From contig NZ_MDGL01000190.1 of the NCBI RefSeq assembly GCF_002742265.1, positions 1 through 39,150 of the forward strand: a stretch of 39,150 nt of DNA. Direction: 5' to 3'. How positions within the stretch are numbered: position 1 is the stretch's first letter; each line of letters starts with the position of its first letter. Origin of the DNA: Maribacter sp. 4G9 (lineage in GTDB: Bacteria; Bacteroidota; Bacteroidia; Flavobacteriales; Flavobacteriaceae). Below the pieces are notes generated by a model, which worked only from the letters and a program-made list of their open reading frames with translations, was not told the DNA's origin and searched no databases. Made by a program: the position numbers and the translations under genes. Positions 8,949-17,770 of the stretch are shown piece after piece.

Positions 8949-10004
8949 TTCCGAATATCCCAGTCCGTAAGTAGCTGAGGGAAAAAGAACCCCTTTTTCC
9001 AACCTAAATATATTTTTAAAAGGATCATCTATTAAATCAAGATGCCCGTCCAAATCGGCATACACAATATTGGGCCTTGAAAGGGCAAAATGCATACCTG
9101 CCGAAATTCCCAATCCGCATTCATCGATACACCCTACCATCGCCTCCAAATTGGCGGCCTTGGCAACGGAGCTAATATGGTTCGCCGTTAGGATGCCCCC
9201 AACTTTTTGAAGTTTGATGTTCACCATGTCCACCCGTTCGTTCTGTGCCAATCTGAAGGCATCGGTCAAGGTTTTAAGGCTTTCATCGGCCATTACGGGA
9301 ATGTCCACTTGCCCCGTGACCTCTCCCAAATGTTCATCGGATTCATGCTTGGTGGGCTGTTCGAATATTTCAATCCCAATGGCCGAGGTGGCCTTTACAA
9401 AAGCGATGGATTCTTGAACGGTATAGCCCTGGTTTCCATCAAAACGAAACCTTACCCCAGGAAAATCCTTATGTAAGCGAATCATTTTGGCGATATCCTC
9501 CTCCAAATTTAAGCCGCCCTTTATTTTTAGGATCGAGAAGCCCATTGCCGTATATTCGTAGGCCTGTAGAACGGTCTCCTCCATATTCAGGATTCCAATG
9601 GTTATACTGGTGGGTATGCTCGATCTATAGCCTCCCAAAAACTTGTACAATGGAACCTGAGCCTTTTTGGACAAAAGATCATATAGGGCAAGATCTACCA
9701 TGGCCAAACAGCTCGACTTTTTTCCTAAGAGCGTTCTTAATTCTGAAAGAATCAGGGCAAATGTGAAAGGGTCCTTATTTTTTAGATACGGAACTATGAT
9801 GGTGTCCAGGGCATTTTTTACCTCTTTAGGGGTTTCGTGCGTAACTTCCGCATCGGGTACGGAACAACCATACCCAACCAAATTTCCATCGGTTTCGAGC
9901 TTTAGGATAAAATTTGTGGTCGCATCGATTTTTTCATAGGCAATCGTATAGGGAACTGAAAGTGCCAGATCCAATCGCTCGTAGCTTACCCTTGTAATCT
10001 TCAT
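8946..10004 (-). CDS. enolase-superfamily dipeptide epimerase / N-acetyl-D-glutamate racemase-like (DgcA-like)
   Basis: A 352-residue member of the muconate-lactonising/dipeptide-epimerase branch of the enolase superfamily. Visible active-site parts are the KxK motif in ILKIKGG (general base), the three metal-ligand strands RFDGNQGY, IFEQP and MADES, and the second lysine in IKLQKVGG. The family isomerises the alpha-carbon of L-Ala-D/L-Glu or related substrates. DUF1611-associated members (DgcA) act on N-acetyl-D-glutamate. It is the third gene of a three-gene operon and its ATG overlaps the stop of the DUF1611 gene (ATGA). The linkage to a DgcN-like gene favours an N-acyl-amino-acid substrate over muropeptides, but this is inference. 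Confidence 0.85.
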   Translation of the reverse strand: MKITRVSYERLDLALSVPYTIAYEKIDATTNFILKLETDGNLVGYGCSVPDAEVTHETPKEVKNALDTIIVPYLKNKDPFTFALILSELRTLLGKKSSCLAMVDLALYDLLSKKAQVPLYKFLGGYRSSIPTSITIGILNMEETVLQAYEYTAMGFSILKIKGGLNLEEDIAKMIRLHKDFPGVRFRFDGNQGYTVQESIAFVKATSAIGIEIFEQPTKHESDEHLGEVTGQVDIPVMADESLKTLTDAFRLAQNERVDMVNIKLQKVGGILTANHISSVAKAANLEAMVGCIDECGLGISAGMHFALSRPNIVYADLDGHLDLIDDPFKNIFRLEKGVLFPSATYGLGYSE

Positions 10005-11065
10005 TTTGTTTTTCCTACTAAGAGATTTACCAATTCCTTGGCCCCATACTCCAATACGTCATAAGCGGGCAACTTTGTTTTCATGGTAATCTGTTTGCAC
10101 ATTTCTGGAATCTCAGCCTTGGTCATGCCCTCATGGTTTACCGTAACGGCAATGACCTCCTTACCAGAAATCACCTGTATTGCATTGATCTGCTCTTCCA
10201 AGGAGTGGAGACGGTACCCTGGAAAACCGTCATATTCCAACCTTTTTGGAGCGTGTTGCAGGATTACATAATCCGGTCTTCCCGCAGCCAAGATTTCAAA
10301 ACCACCGGGATATGCGGGATTCATTAAACTTCCCTGTCCTTCAATGACAATTACATCGGGATCCTCATTTTTCCATGCACTTACGACGGCATGTTCTATT
10401 TCCCCGGAAACAAAATCATTGATACAGCTATCCATGACCATGCTATATTTGGCCCCCTGCATCCAAGCGGTCTGACCCGTTCCGATCATTTCGGCCTTTT
10501 TTCCCGCTTCCCTGAACGCATGCACCAGAATCCATGCGGTGGTTCTTTTTCCCAGCGCGGAATCCGTACCTAAAACGGCCAATTTGAGACAATCCACTTT
10601 TTCAATTTCGCCCGTAAAAAAATGTAGCTTGTCCCGATCCGGGGTCTTTCGAATATCACGGATCTCAACCTTATTTTTTTTTGCCAACGCCACCAGCTCC
10701 GGATCGTTCGTCAAAAAATCATGCAAGCCACTATCTACGTTCATCCCATGCTCCAGGGCCAATTTTATACTTGCCTTGGCCTCCTTGGGTAATCGGCCGC
10801 CATCTGGGGCCAATCCCACTACCAAATAGTCAGGCTTTGCCTCTAGGATCGCAATGGCCTCCTCCAAATCCTTAAAAACCTTTATCCCGTTGTCCTTGCC
10901 ATCCAAGACTTGGCCGGCATCCTTTCCCGTATATCTTGTATCCAATACCCCTAGAATCTCGTACCGCTCCGTAAAGCGTACCAATCCATGGGCGGTTTTT
11001 CCATTTGGCGTATTAAATGCACCTTCACAATAAACCAAGGCCTTTCCATCGATAATTCGTTTCAT
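10001..11065 (-). CDS. DUF1611 family protein, DgcN-like (D-glutamate N-acetyltransferase family)
   Basis: A 354-residue protein of the DUF1611 family. The N-terminal half is Rossmann-like (GVLDTRYTGKDAGQ, YLVVGLAPDGGRLP). The C-terminal half has a P-loop-like motif GTDSALGKRTT (residues 166-176) followed by IVIEGQGSLMNP and YVILQHAPKR. DgcN of marine bacteria belongs to this family and acetylates D-glutamate, after which DgcA converts the product to the L form. The neighbour downstream is a DgcA-like gene with overlapping start and stop; the neighbour upstream is a PLP enzyme six bases away. The chemistry here may be the same or a variant on another D-amino acid. Confidence 0.83.
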   Translation of the reverse strand: MKRIIDGKALVYCEGAFNTPNGKTAHGLVRFTERYEILGVLDTRYTGKDAGQVLDGKDNGIKVFKDLEEAIAILEAKPDYLVVGLAPDGGRLPKEAKASIKLALEHGMNVDSGLHDFLTNDPELVALAKKNKVEIRDIRKTPDRDKLHFFTGEIEKVDCLKLAVLGTDSALGKRTTAWILVHAFREAGKKAEMIGTGQTAWMQGAKYSMVMDSCINDFVSGEIEHAVVSAWKNEDPDVIVIEGQGSLMNPAYPGGFEILAAGRPDYVILQHAPKRLEYDGFPGYRLHSLEEQINAIQVISGKEVIAVTVNHEGMTKAEIPEMCKQITMKTKLPAYDVLEYGAKELVNLLVGKTK

Positions 11066-11071
11066 TCCAAA

Positions 11072-12133
11072 TTAATTTTTTGCAGTGAGTACGGCCACAA
11101 AACGGTCGGCCTCAAAATTCATTTTTTCATTCAGTTCCAACAAAGCAATCAATCCCGCAGTAGCGGCGGGAAGAATCTTGTACCCCTCCTTCTTGCTCAA
11201 ATAGGTGGACATTTCGCGCAATTTCTTATCACTTATATTAAAGGCCCCTCCATGGGATTCCTTAATTGCATAAAGTGCCTCTTCGCCGTCAAAGCTATGC
11301 CAGTTGATCAAAGGTTCGTTTAGTTTGGTTTCCTTGATTATCTCAGGCCTCAAATCCTTGCAATGATCAAAACCATGTAAAAAGGAGTAAACTATTGGAT
11401 TTTTATTGGCGGAAGAGGCGGCTATCATTTTAGGTATTCTAGAGGTTTTGCCCCTTTTATACAAGGTAACAAAGCCCCTAAAAATACCGGCGATCAGTGT
11501 ACCGTTGGATACGGGAACCGCACAATATTTTGGAGCATCGCCCAGGTCCTCAAAAATTTCCAAGGCCAATTGGGAATAGGCACTGATCTGCAGGGGTGTA
11601 TTGGAACCACCGGGATTGGCATCGTACCAGTCATTTTTTTTTGCCAACTTGGAACTTTCCATAACCACGTCCTCGTAGCTTCCCGGCAATCGGATAATTT
11701 CCGCCTTCAACCCCTCCATTTCCGTTATACGATCTGTATGGTAGCTTTCCGGAATAAATATTTTACAATTAATCCCAGCAAGATTGGCCGCCAAGGCAAC
11801 GGCCACCCCATAATTGCCACAGGTTGCCAAGGTAACCGTATCGAACTCCCTTCTCAAGGCATCGTACAATTGGGCGAAGGCTATGCGATCCTTTTGGGTC
11901 CCCGTTGGATTATCACCTTCATATTTGATGTACAATTGCCTCAAGTCAAACTCTCTTTCCAAGGTTTTGGCCCTGCTCAGGCCCGTATCGCCAATTTCCA
12001 AGCTGATTATGTCCTCATAGCACTCCAAGCGGTCCACGAGGTTTTTTGTACGGTCACGGACAAATGCACTCAATTTGCGAGCCTCTGATGAGACTTTGTT
12101 TTCCGAGGTCCTTACACCGTCCTTAAGATCCAT
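11072..12133 (-). CDS. fold-type II PLP-dependent enzyme, threonine synthase/dehydratase-like
   Basis: A 353-residue PLP enzyme of the tryptophan-synthase-beta fold. The Schiff-base lysine is Lys81 in NPTGTQKDR. The substrate loop is LATCGNYGVAVA (101-112) and the phosphate-binding loop is probably PVSNGTL, a departure from the usual GGG/SGGT form. It resembles threonine synthase but is shorter than the 430-490 residue housekeeping enzyme and lacks that protein's N-terminal extension. Candidate reactions are beta-elimination, dehydration or racemisation of a hydroxy- or amino-acid. It leads an operon with a DUF1611 protein and an epimerase, so a role in making or degrading a D- or acyl-amino acid is likely. 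Substrate unknown. Confidence 0.82.
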   Translation of the reverse strand: MDLKDGVRTSENKVSSEARKLSAFVRDRTKNLVDRLECYEDIISLEIGDTGLSRAKTLEREFDLRQLYIKYEGDNPTGTQKDRIAFAQLYDALRREFDTVTLATCGNYGVAVALAANLAGINCKIFIPESYHTDRITEMEGLKAEIIRLPGSYEDVVMESSKLAKKNDWYDANPGGSNTPLQISAYSQLALEIFEDLGDAPKYCAVPVSNGTLIAGIFRGFVTLYKRGKTSRIPKMIAASSANKNPIVYSFLHGFDHCKDLRPEIIKETKLNEPLINWHSFDGEEALYAIKESHGGAFNISDKKLREMSTYLSKKEGYKILPAATAGLIALLELNEKMNFEADRFVAVLTAKN

Positions 12134-12205
12134 TTACAGTTGAAATTATTGGAATGAATATAAACCAAATTCAAAGACGGAATTGACCCGAAAAGATGAT
12201 TTTTT

Positions 12206-12230
12206 AAAAAAAGCGCTGAATACGCTTTTT
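12206..12230 (-). terminator. rho-independent terminator of the GH63-like gene
   Basis: Read on the minus strand, AAAAAGCG pairs with CGCTTTTT across a seven-base loop and is followed by a run of T. It lies 44 bases past the stop codon of the glycosidase gene. Confidence 0.6.
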
Positions 12231-12273
12231 ACTATACGAAGACCATCCCGATACATGGATAAAATCCATAAAC

Positions 12274-14895
12274 CTAATCCATTTCCATGATCAAATTGGC
12301 AATAAGGGCCGTCCAGCCCGTTTGGTGTGACGCTCCCAAGCCTTTACCGTGGTCGCCATCAAAAAACTCATAAAACAAATGATGGTCCTTAAAATGGGGG
12401 TCATTGGTAAAGAACTTGTTTTCATCATCGGAATGATATTGGAACTTTCCGTCCTCATTACGTTCAAAAAGCTTCAATAACCTTTTGCTGAGCTCATTGG
12501 CAATTTGCTTTAGGTTGAGCTTCCTGCCCGACCCAAATGGGAATTCATATTGATAGGAATCCCCGTAAAACAAATAGTACTTTCGCAAGGATTGTATGAT
12601 CATATAATTTAAGGGCAACCAAATTGGGCCACGCCAATTGGAATTTCCTCCGAACATGTTGGAACGACTTTCACCCGGTTCATATTGAATCTGATGATGC
12701 CCATGGTGTTTGAACACAAATGGATGCTCCTCATGGTACTTTGAAAGCGATCGAATACCATAGTCTGACAAAAACTCATCCTCGTCCAACAAACGCCGTA
12801 GCAAACGTTCCAACCGAAATCCCCGCATAATGGAGAACAGGTAATTGCCATCCTCGTTATGCTCCTCTATGTTCGATATAAGGGAGGCCAAATCTGGCCT
12901 GGTTCTAACGATGTCCGCTGCCCTTCTTCTAAATTCCTTTAGTTCTTCAAAAAGGTCCTTATGGATGATCTCAACGGCGAACAAGGGAATTATACCTACC
13001 AAGGACCTGACTTTCAAACGGTTCGTCATTCCGCTATCCATTTCTACGACATCGTAGTAAAAATTGTCATCATCATCCCATAACGAAATATCCTTTTTGC
13101 CTATGTGGTGCATGGCCCAAGCAATATTCAAAAAATGCCTGAAAAACTTGGCTACCAAATCTTCGTAGGATTTGTTGCCTTTGGAAAGTTCCAAACTCAT
13201 TCTGAGCATGTTGAGGGTAAACATAGCCATCCAACTCGTAGCATCTGCCTGCTGCATTCTGGTAATTCCCGGTGGCATATGGTTCCTGTCGAAGACTCCA
13301 ATATTATCCAAACCCAAAAAACCACCTTCAAAAAGGTCCGTCCCGCTTTTATCCTTTTGATTGACCCACCAAGTGAAATTGATTAACAATTTCTGGAAGG
13401 CCTTTTCCAAAAAAGTAATATCGCCTGTTCCGGTTTTTTGTTTGTCCTTATCGTAGACGTTCCAAACGGCCCATGAATGTACGGGCGGATTTACATCGCT
13501 GAAATTCCATTCATAGGCGGGAATCTGCCCATTGGGATGCATGTAGCTTTTCCGTAACATCAAAATGAGCTGTTCCTTGGCAAAATACGGGTCTATCTCC
13601 ACAAAGGAGGCCATATGAAAGGCTAAGTCCCAAGCGGCATACCAAGGATATTCCCATTTGTCCGGCATGGAAATGACATGTCTGTTGGTCAAATGCTGCC
13701 AACTAAAATTTCTGGGGCTTTCCCTGTAAGGTTTTGGTTCCCCAGGTCCTCCAAAAAGCCACTTGTAGACATCATAGTAATAGAACTGCTTAGTCCATAA
13801 TAATCCGGAAAATGCCCTTTCCACAATGTCCTTATGTGCTTGGGGCAAGTCCTTTTTTGATAATATTTCATTGTAAAACTCCTCACATTCCCGTATTCGA
13901 TTCTCAAAAATAGTATCGAACCCAGTCCAGGGATCATCCAATTTTCGTTTGCTCAAGCGCACCCTCACCGATTTTTCCTCACCGGCATTTAAGGTCAATT
14001 TGTGCCAAACGGCAAATTTGGAACCCTTCTTTTCTGGATTTACAGTATCCATTCCATTTACTACGTGGTTATTGATACCGTCCTTGACGTATGGAACCTC
14101 ATTGTCCACATTATAGATACGTTTGTTGTTGGTCTCGTTTTCGCAAAAAAGCTGTTGGCCCTTTTCATGATAGAGATAATAGCGACCGTTCCTAATACTT
14201 CTGGACTGTACGCAATTCTCCGAAACAGCTTTCATGCTTGGCCTATCAAAACGTTTGTTGTGTTTCCAAAAGTTCCTGAACCATAGATGTGGTAGTACAT
14301 GGATGGAGGCCTTTTTTGATGACCGATTCACAACGGTTATCTTCATTAGGATATCCCCAACATCGGCCTTGGCATATTCAATAAAGCAATCAAAATAGGT
14401 ATTGTTCCTAAAGGCTTTCGTATCCAGGATCTCATATTCAGATTCCTCCCTGCTCCTTGATCTGTTTTTCTTTACAAGGTCTGCATAAGGGAACTTTTTT
14501 TGAGGGTATTTGTACAAGTACTTGTTATAGGAATGAGTAGGTGTGGATACTTGATGAAAATATAGTTCCTTTACATCCTCACCATGATTGCCCTCACCAT
14601 TGGTGAGACCGAACAAACGTTCCTTCAAAATGGCATCCTTTCCATTCCAGAAGGCCGGTGCCAAACAAAGGATTTCCCTGGAATCGCAGAATCCGCCAAT
14701 CCCCTCTTCGCCCCATCTATAGGCATTGCTACGGGCCTTGTCATGATCCACGAAATTCCACGCCTGCCCATTGGCACTGTAATCCTCCCGTACCGTTCCC
14801 CATTGGCGTTCGGCCAAATAGGGTCCCCATCGTTTCCAATTCTTGTAATTATCCCCAACGGCGAGACGCTGCTCTTCAGCATTTTTTAATGACAT
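12274..14895 (-). CDS. GH63-like (MGH1-type) glucosidase
   Basis: An 873-residue protein when started at the ATG at 14895 (MSLKNAEEQR); the frame is open to 14943 but the extra 16 residues look unlike the family. No signal peptide is seen, so it is probably cytosolic. The N-terminal part contains WGPYLAERQWGTVREDYS, the typical opening of GH63-type glucosidases of bacteria. The C-terminal half is an (alpha/alpha)6 barrel with HVISMPDKWEYPWYAAWDLA, GGFLGLDNIGVFDR, NSNWRGPIWLPLNYM and GDHGKGLGASHQTGWTALIA. GH63 enzymes cleave alpha-glucosidic links. It has its own terminator, and 33 codons of GC-poor DNA separate it from the next recognisable sequence. The nearby polyphosphate glucokinase could use the glucose released. 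Confidence 0.85.
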   Translation of the reverse strand: MSLKNAEEQRLAVGDNYKNWKRWGPYLAERQWGTVREDYSANGQAWNFVDHDKARSNAYRWGEEGIGGFCDSREILCLAPAFWNGKDAILKERLFGLTNGEGNHGEDVKELYFHQVSTPTHSYNKYLYKYPQKKFPYADLVKKNRSRSREESEYEILDTKAFRNNTYFDCFIEYAKADVGDILMKITVVNRSSKKASIHVLPHLWFRNFWKHNKRFDRPSMKAVSENCVQSRSIRNGRYYLYHEKGQQLFCENETNNKRIYNVDNEVPYVKDGINNHVVNGMDTVNPEKKGSKFAVWHKLTLNAGEEKSVRVRLSKRKLDDPWTGFDTIFENRIRECEEFYNEILSKKDLPQAHKDIVERAFSGLLWTKQFYYYDVYKWLFGGPGEPKPYRESPRNFSWQHLTNRHVISMPDKWEYPWYAAWDLAFHMASFVEIDPYFAKEQLILMLRKSYMHPNGQIPAYEWNFSDVNPPVHSWAVWNVYDKDKQKTGTGDITFLEKAFQKLLINFTWWVNQKDKSGTDLFEGGFLGLDNIGVFDRNHMPPGITRMQQADATSWMAMFTLNMLRMSLELSKGNKSYEDLVAKFFRHFLNIAWAMHHIGKKDISLWDDDDNFYYDVVEMDSGMTNRLKVRSLVGIIPLFAVEIIHKDLFEELKEFRRRAADIVRTRPDLASLISNIEEHNEDGNYLFSIMRGFRLERLLRRLLDEDEFLSDYGIRSLSKYHEEHPFVFKHHGHHQIQYEPGESRSNMFGGNSNWRGPIWLPLNYMIIQSLRKYYLFYGDSYQYEFPFGSGRKLNLKQIANELSKRLLKLFERNEDGKFQYHSDDENKFFTNDPHFKDHHLFYEFFDGDHGKGLGASHQTGWTALIANLIMEMD

Positions 14896-15391
14896 AAACT
14901 GAATCCTTTTTATAAAATGGAAAACACATGTCTGAACCTCCAATATAGGAATGGTTCAATGACACTCCCTTGAAAATAAAACGTTAAAAATAAAATTAAT
15001 TTACGCAATTGATCAAGGTGATTAAAACTATTGATGTATTGTTATTATTGCAGCCCAACTTTTATTTGGTTGATTTTTTTCCCATAGATAAATTACCAAA
15101 CTGATAAGACAATGAAAGCAAGTGCCAAAATCCGTTCCGTACCGCTGATTCCATTTCAAGGGATACTTCCTTTGGTGTATGAAAAAACGTGCCTCCACAT
15201 AAGCTTTCCAACACACCTCCTGGCCGACTTTCGAAATCTGTAAAAACACCTAGATTTAAGTGAAATTTACATAGGATGACAAAGGATACAGAACCGACAG
15301 ATTCTTGAGAACCGATCTTAATTAAGTACAAGTATTTGATTATCAATTATTTTTAAAATAAAATCACTGGCACAAAAAAAGTTGGAAAAGA
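14896..15391. other. gene-free interval upstream of the glycosidase gene
   Basis: About 500 bases of AT-rich DNA between divergent genes. Two overlapping reverse frames (15028-15249, 15062-15346) have neither a convincing start context nor recognisable sequence. I saw no tRNA, repeat array or strong hairpin. The regulatory sites for the glycosidase gene should lie here. Confidence 0.5.
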
Positions 15392-15421
15392 TTGAACATT
15401 TAAAAAAATTGAGTTCATTTG
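15392..15421 (+). promoter_or_regulatory. predicted promoter of the small secreted protein gene
   Basis: TTG (15392-15394), a 19-base spacer, then TTCATTTG (15414-15421), one mismatch from TAnnTTTG with ideal spacing. It lies 75 bases before the ATG at 15497. Confidence 0.35.
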
Positions 15422-15496
15422 CATTGATTATGAATACCTCAAAAAATAGGGTTCCAATCAAAAAATAATAATGGGAATCAAATAAAATTATGCACT

Positions 15497-15796
15497 ATGA
15501 AAACACTACTTATAGCCTTCGTACTATTTGCCGCCACATCTACAGGAAACATCGTTCAGGACACTGTAAGGGTGAACGGAACTTATGACAGACATGAGGA
15601 CGGTATGTACTATTTTAAGGGAGATAAAGGAGAAATCTATGAATTCCATGACATTACTGAAGAAGCTTCGGAGGCTTTTGACCTGATGGACGAGGCACTG
15701 GTGGGAAAATTGTTCAACATCACGTTTACCTTGGAATTTGGTGAGGACAACGACATGGAATACAACACCATTGTTGGTCTGAAACTATTGGAATAG
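15497..15796 (+). CDS. small exported protein of unknown function
   Basis: A 99-residue protein. Residues 1-20 (MKTLLIAFVLFAATSTGN) form a signal peptide without a lipobox cysteine. The mature part of about 80 residues is acidic (many E and D) and predicted to be mostly beta: TVRVNGTYDRHEDGMYYFKGDKG, then a short helix EEASEAFDLMDEALVG and FNITFTLEFGEDNDMEYN. The central YYFKGDKGEIYEFHDI stretch reads like a small OB- or SH3-like barrel, but I recognise no family. It precedes ppgK by 131 bases on the same strand; cotranscription is possible. Confidence 0.7.
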   Translation: MKTLLIAFVLFAATSTGNIVQDTVRVNGTYDRHEDGMYYFKGDKGEIYEFHDITEEASEAFDLMDEALVGKLFNITFTLEFGEDNDMEYNTIVGLKLLE

Positions 15797-15927
15797 TCAA
15801 TATTTTCGGACGCACGGAAAATAGGCCTTGGCCCCTTTCTAGTAACCAGTAAAACCACCTACCTCGTTATAAAATTCAAGCAAAGGAATCTTTTTTGTTT
15901 CTTTGTAATCTCTTTTAAATTTTCGAC

Positions 15928-16677
15928 ATGACTTTACTTGGTATTGATGTAGGCGGCTCTGGAATAAAAGGTGCATTGGTAGACGCTGAAAGTGGTGAAA
16001 TGCTGACCGAAAGGTTTCGTATTCCCACACCCAAACCAAGAACGCCAGAAGCCATGGCCAATGTCATTGCCGCAATTGTAAAACATTTTGACTACAATGG
16101 CAAGGTAGGCTGCGGATTTCCAACCATCATCAAAAAAGGTGTCTGTAAGTCCCCTGGGAACTTGGACCCGAGCTGGTTAGGTGTTAATGTTGAAGAGCTA
16201 TTGGAGAAAAAAACCGGATTGGATTTTACGGTTATCAATGACGCCGACGCTGCCGGTTACGCCACCATGAACTATGGCGTTGGACGGGGAAAAGAAGGCT
16301 TGGTGGTCATGATTACCATTGGTACTGGCCTAGGAAGCGGGGCCTTCTTCAATGGACAATTGATTCCCAATTTTGAGCTTGGCCAAATACCTTACAAAAA
16401 ATATAAAAAGATTGAACTTTGGGCGGCCGGTAGTGCCAAGGACAGGGAGGGTCTATCCTATAAAAAATGGGGAAAGCGTTTCAATACCTTTTTGGAATAT
16501 GTAGAACTAATTATCTCCCCTGACCTTATTATTCTAGGTGGCGGAGCCTCAAAGGATTTTAAGGAATTCAAGAAGAAAATAAAAATCGAGACGCCTGTTA
16601 TACCAGCGCAACTGGAAAATCATGCAGGAATCATCGGTGCGGCCGTGGCAAGCTTGCACAAAGCTCCCAAGGTTTAG
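15928..16677 (+). CDS. ppgK: polyphosphate--glucose phosphotransferase (ROK family)
   Basis: A 249-residue cytosolic sugar kinase of the ROK/PPGK type. DVGGSGIKG (7-15) is the phosphate-1 motif, followed by [13 protein letters not shown], the glucose-binding SPGNLDPSW and the catalytic Asp in [20 protein letters not shown] is the second phosphate-binding motif. The long ROK zinc-binding CxCGxxGC segment is absent, as expected for the polyphosphate-using subgroup. It phosphorylates glucose to glucose-6-phosphate with polyphosphate or ATP. Its C-terminal codons form a 10-base inverted repeat with the end of the convergent SDR gene. Confidence 0.87.
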   Translation: MTLLGIDVGGSGIKGALVDAESGEMLTERFRIPTPKPRTPEAMANVIAAIVKHFDYNGKVGCGFPTIIKKGVCKSPGNLDPSWLGVNVEELLEKKTGLDFTVINDADAAGYATMNYGVGRGKEGLVVMITIGTGLGSGAFFNGQLIPNFELGQIPYKKYKKIELWAAGSAKDREGLSYKKWGKRFNTFLEYVELIISPDLIILGGGASKDFKEFKKKIKIETPVIPAQLENHAGIIGAAVASLHKAPKV

Positions 16678-16717
16678 GAAAGCTGCTTTTGGTAATGTAA
16701 ACTACAAAGCTTTGTGC
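16656..16717. repeat. inverted repeat across the ends of ppgK and the SDR gene
   Basis: GCACAAAGCT (16656-16665) is the exact reverse complement of AGCTTTGTGC (16708-16717). Both arms are coding: they encode HKA near the C-termini of both proteins. No T tract follows directly, so a terminator role is uncertain. Confidence 0.45.
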
Positions 16718-17490
16718 CCCTCGCTCGATGCCTTAAATTGCTCGTAGGTTTCGGCCACTTTCGCATCAAACTTTTTAGGATCCATAAAATTCATCTCAGT
16801 ATCCTTTACGCGCCCATCACCACCAAAAATTACTTGTAGTTCCTTCTTGAGCATGGCCTCAATGGATTTTTTGGCCACAAGCTGAGGGGAATCCATTTCC
16901 CTTCCCTCGAACTTCAGCATCATATCCGTGGCCGTGGCCGTGGGAAAAGAACAGGTTACGGAAACGTTATATGGAGCCAATTCTCTTCGCATGGAGTCCG
17001 AAAATTGTTTTATGGCCGCCTTGGTACTTCCATAAACAGCATAAAAAGGCATTCCAACAAGACCTAGGCCAGATGAAATATTAAGGATGGCACCATCCTC
17101 GGATGACTTTAATAAAGGCACGCAGTATTTTGTCAATAACAATATTGCGGTAAGGTTAACGGCCACTTGGTCGTAAATTTCTTCATCGGGCAGTTCTTCC
17201 AGAGGTCCCGCCGAAACGATACCTGCATTGTTGATCAATATATCCAAATACCCCCATTTATCCTCGATACGTGCTGCGGCTTCCCTAAGAATGTCAATAT
17301 TGGCAACATCACCGGCAATTCGGAGAAACTTCACTTCAGGGTTTGCTTCGGATATTTCCTTAAGACTTTTTTTATCCCTGGCAATTATGGCAATATGGGA
17401 TGCGCCACCATCAATAAGTTCCTGTACCATACATCTACCTATACCCCTTGTACCACCCGTAATGAGTATCCTCTTTCCTTTTAATTGCAT
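16702..17490 (-). CDS. short-chain dehydrogenase/reductase
   Basis: A 262-residue classical SDR. The nucleotide-binding motif is TGGTRGIG (11-18), followed by NNAG, the catalytic serine in NISSGLGLVG and the YGSTK (YxxxK) pair. R15 after the glycine-rich start and an acidic residue set typical of the classical group leave NAD versus NADP preference open. The C-terminal 40 residues are an extra helix-rich tail. Substrate unknown. It stands alone on its strand and converges on ppgK. Confidence 0.85.
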   Translation of the reverse strand: MQLKGKRILITGGTRGIGRCMVQELIDGGASHIAIIARDKKSLKEISEANPEVKFLRIAGDVANIDILREAAARIEDKWGYLDILINNAGIVSAGPLEELPDEEIYDQVAVNLTAILLLTKYCVPLLKSSEDGAILNISSGLGLVGMPFYAVYGSTKAAIKQFSDSMRRELAPYNVSVTCSFPTATATDMMLKFEGREMDSPQLVAKKSIEAMLKKELQVIFGGDGRVKDTEMNFMDPKKFDAKVAETYEQFKASSEGHKAL

Positions 17491-17740
17491 GTTGATCCTT
17501 TATGAGTTTTATCAGTTAGTTTGAGCCAAATATGGACATCAAATTAGAAAAAAAAACTAGGTGGGCTTAAAGAAACTTAGGCTTAAGGAAATTATTACGA
17601 AAACGTTATTTATTGCTTGGATTGGATTCGGGAATACAAAAAAACCTATTAAAAAATTACCAGTTTGGCAAACGCGGTTTCGCTAAAAAATCGACTTTTT
17701 AAGATAGAAACATGGGGATTTCCCAAAACGTACAAGAAAT

Positions 17741-17765
17741 AAAAAGGCCCTGAAAAATCAGGGCC
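17741..17765 (-). terminator. rho-independent terminator of typA
   Basis: On the minus strand GGCCCTGA pairs perfectly with TCAGGGCC over a four-T loop, followed by TTTTTATTT. It starts six bases past the typA stop codon. Confidence 0.85.
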
Positions 17766-17770
17766 CGGTT

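Noticed and set aside
15028..15346. Two overlapping reverse frames upstream of the small secreted protein
   Set aside because: Neither has a family resemblance or a signal; they are expected in open AT-rich DNA.
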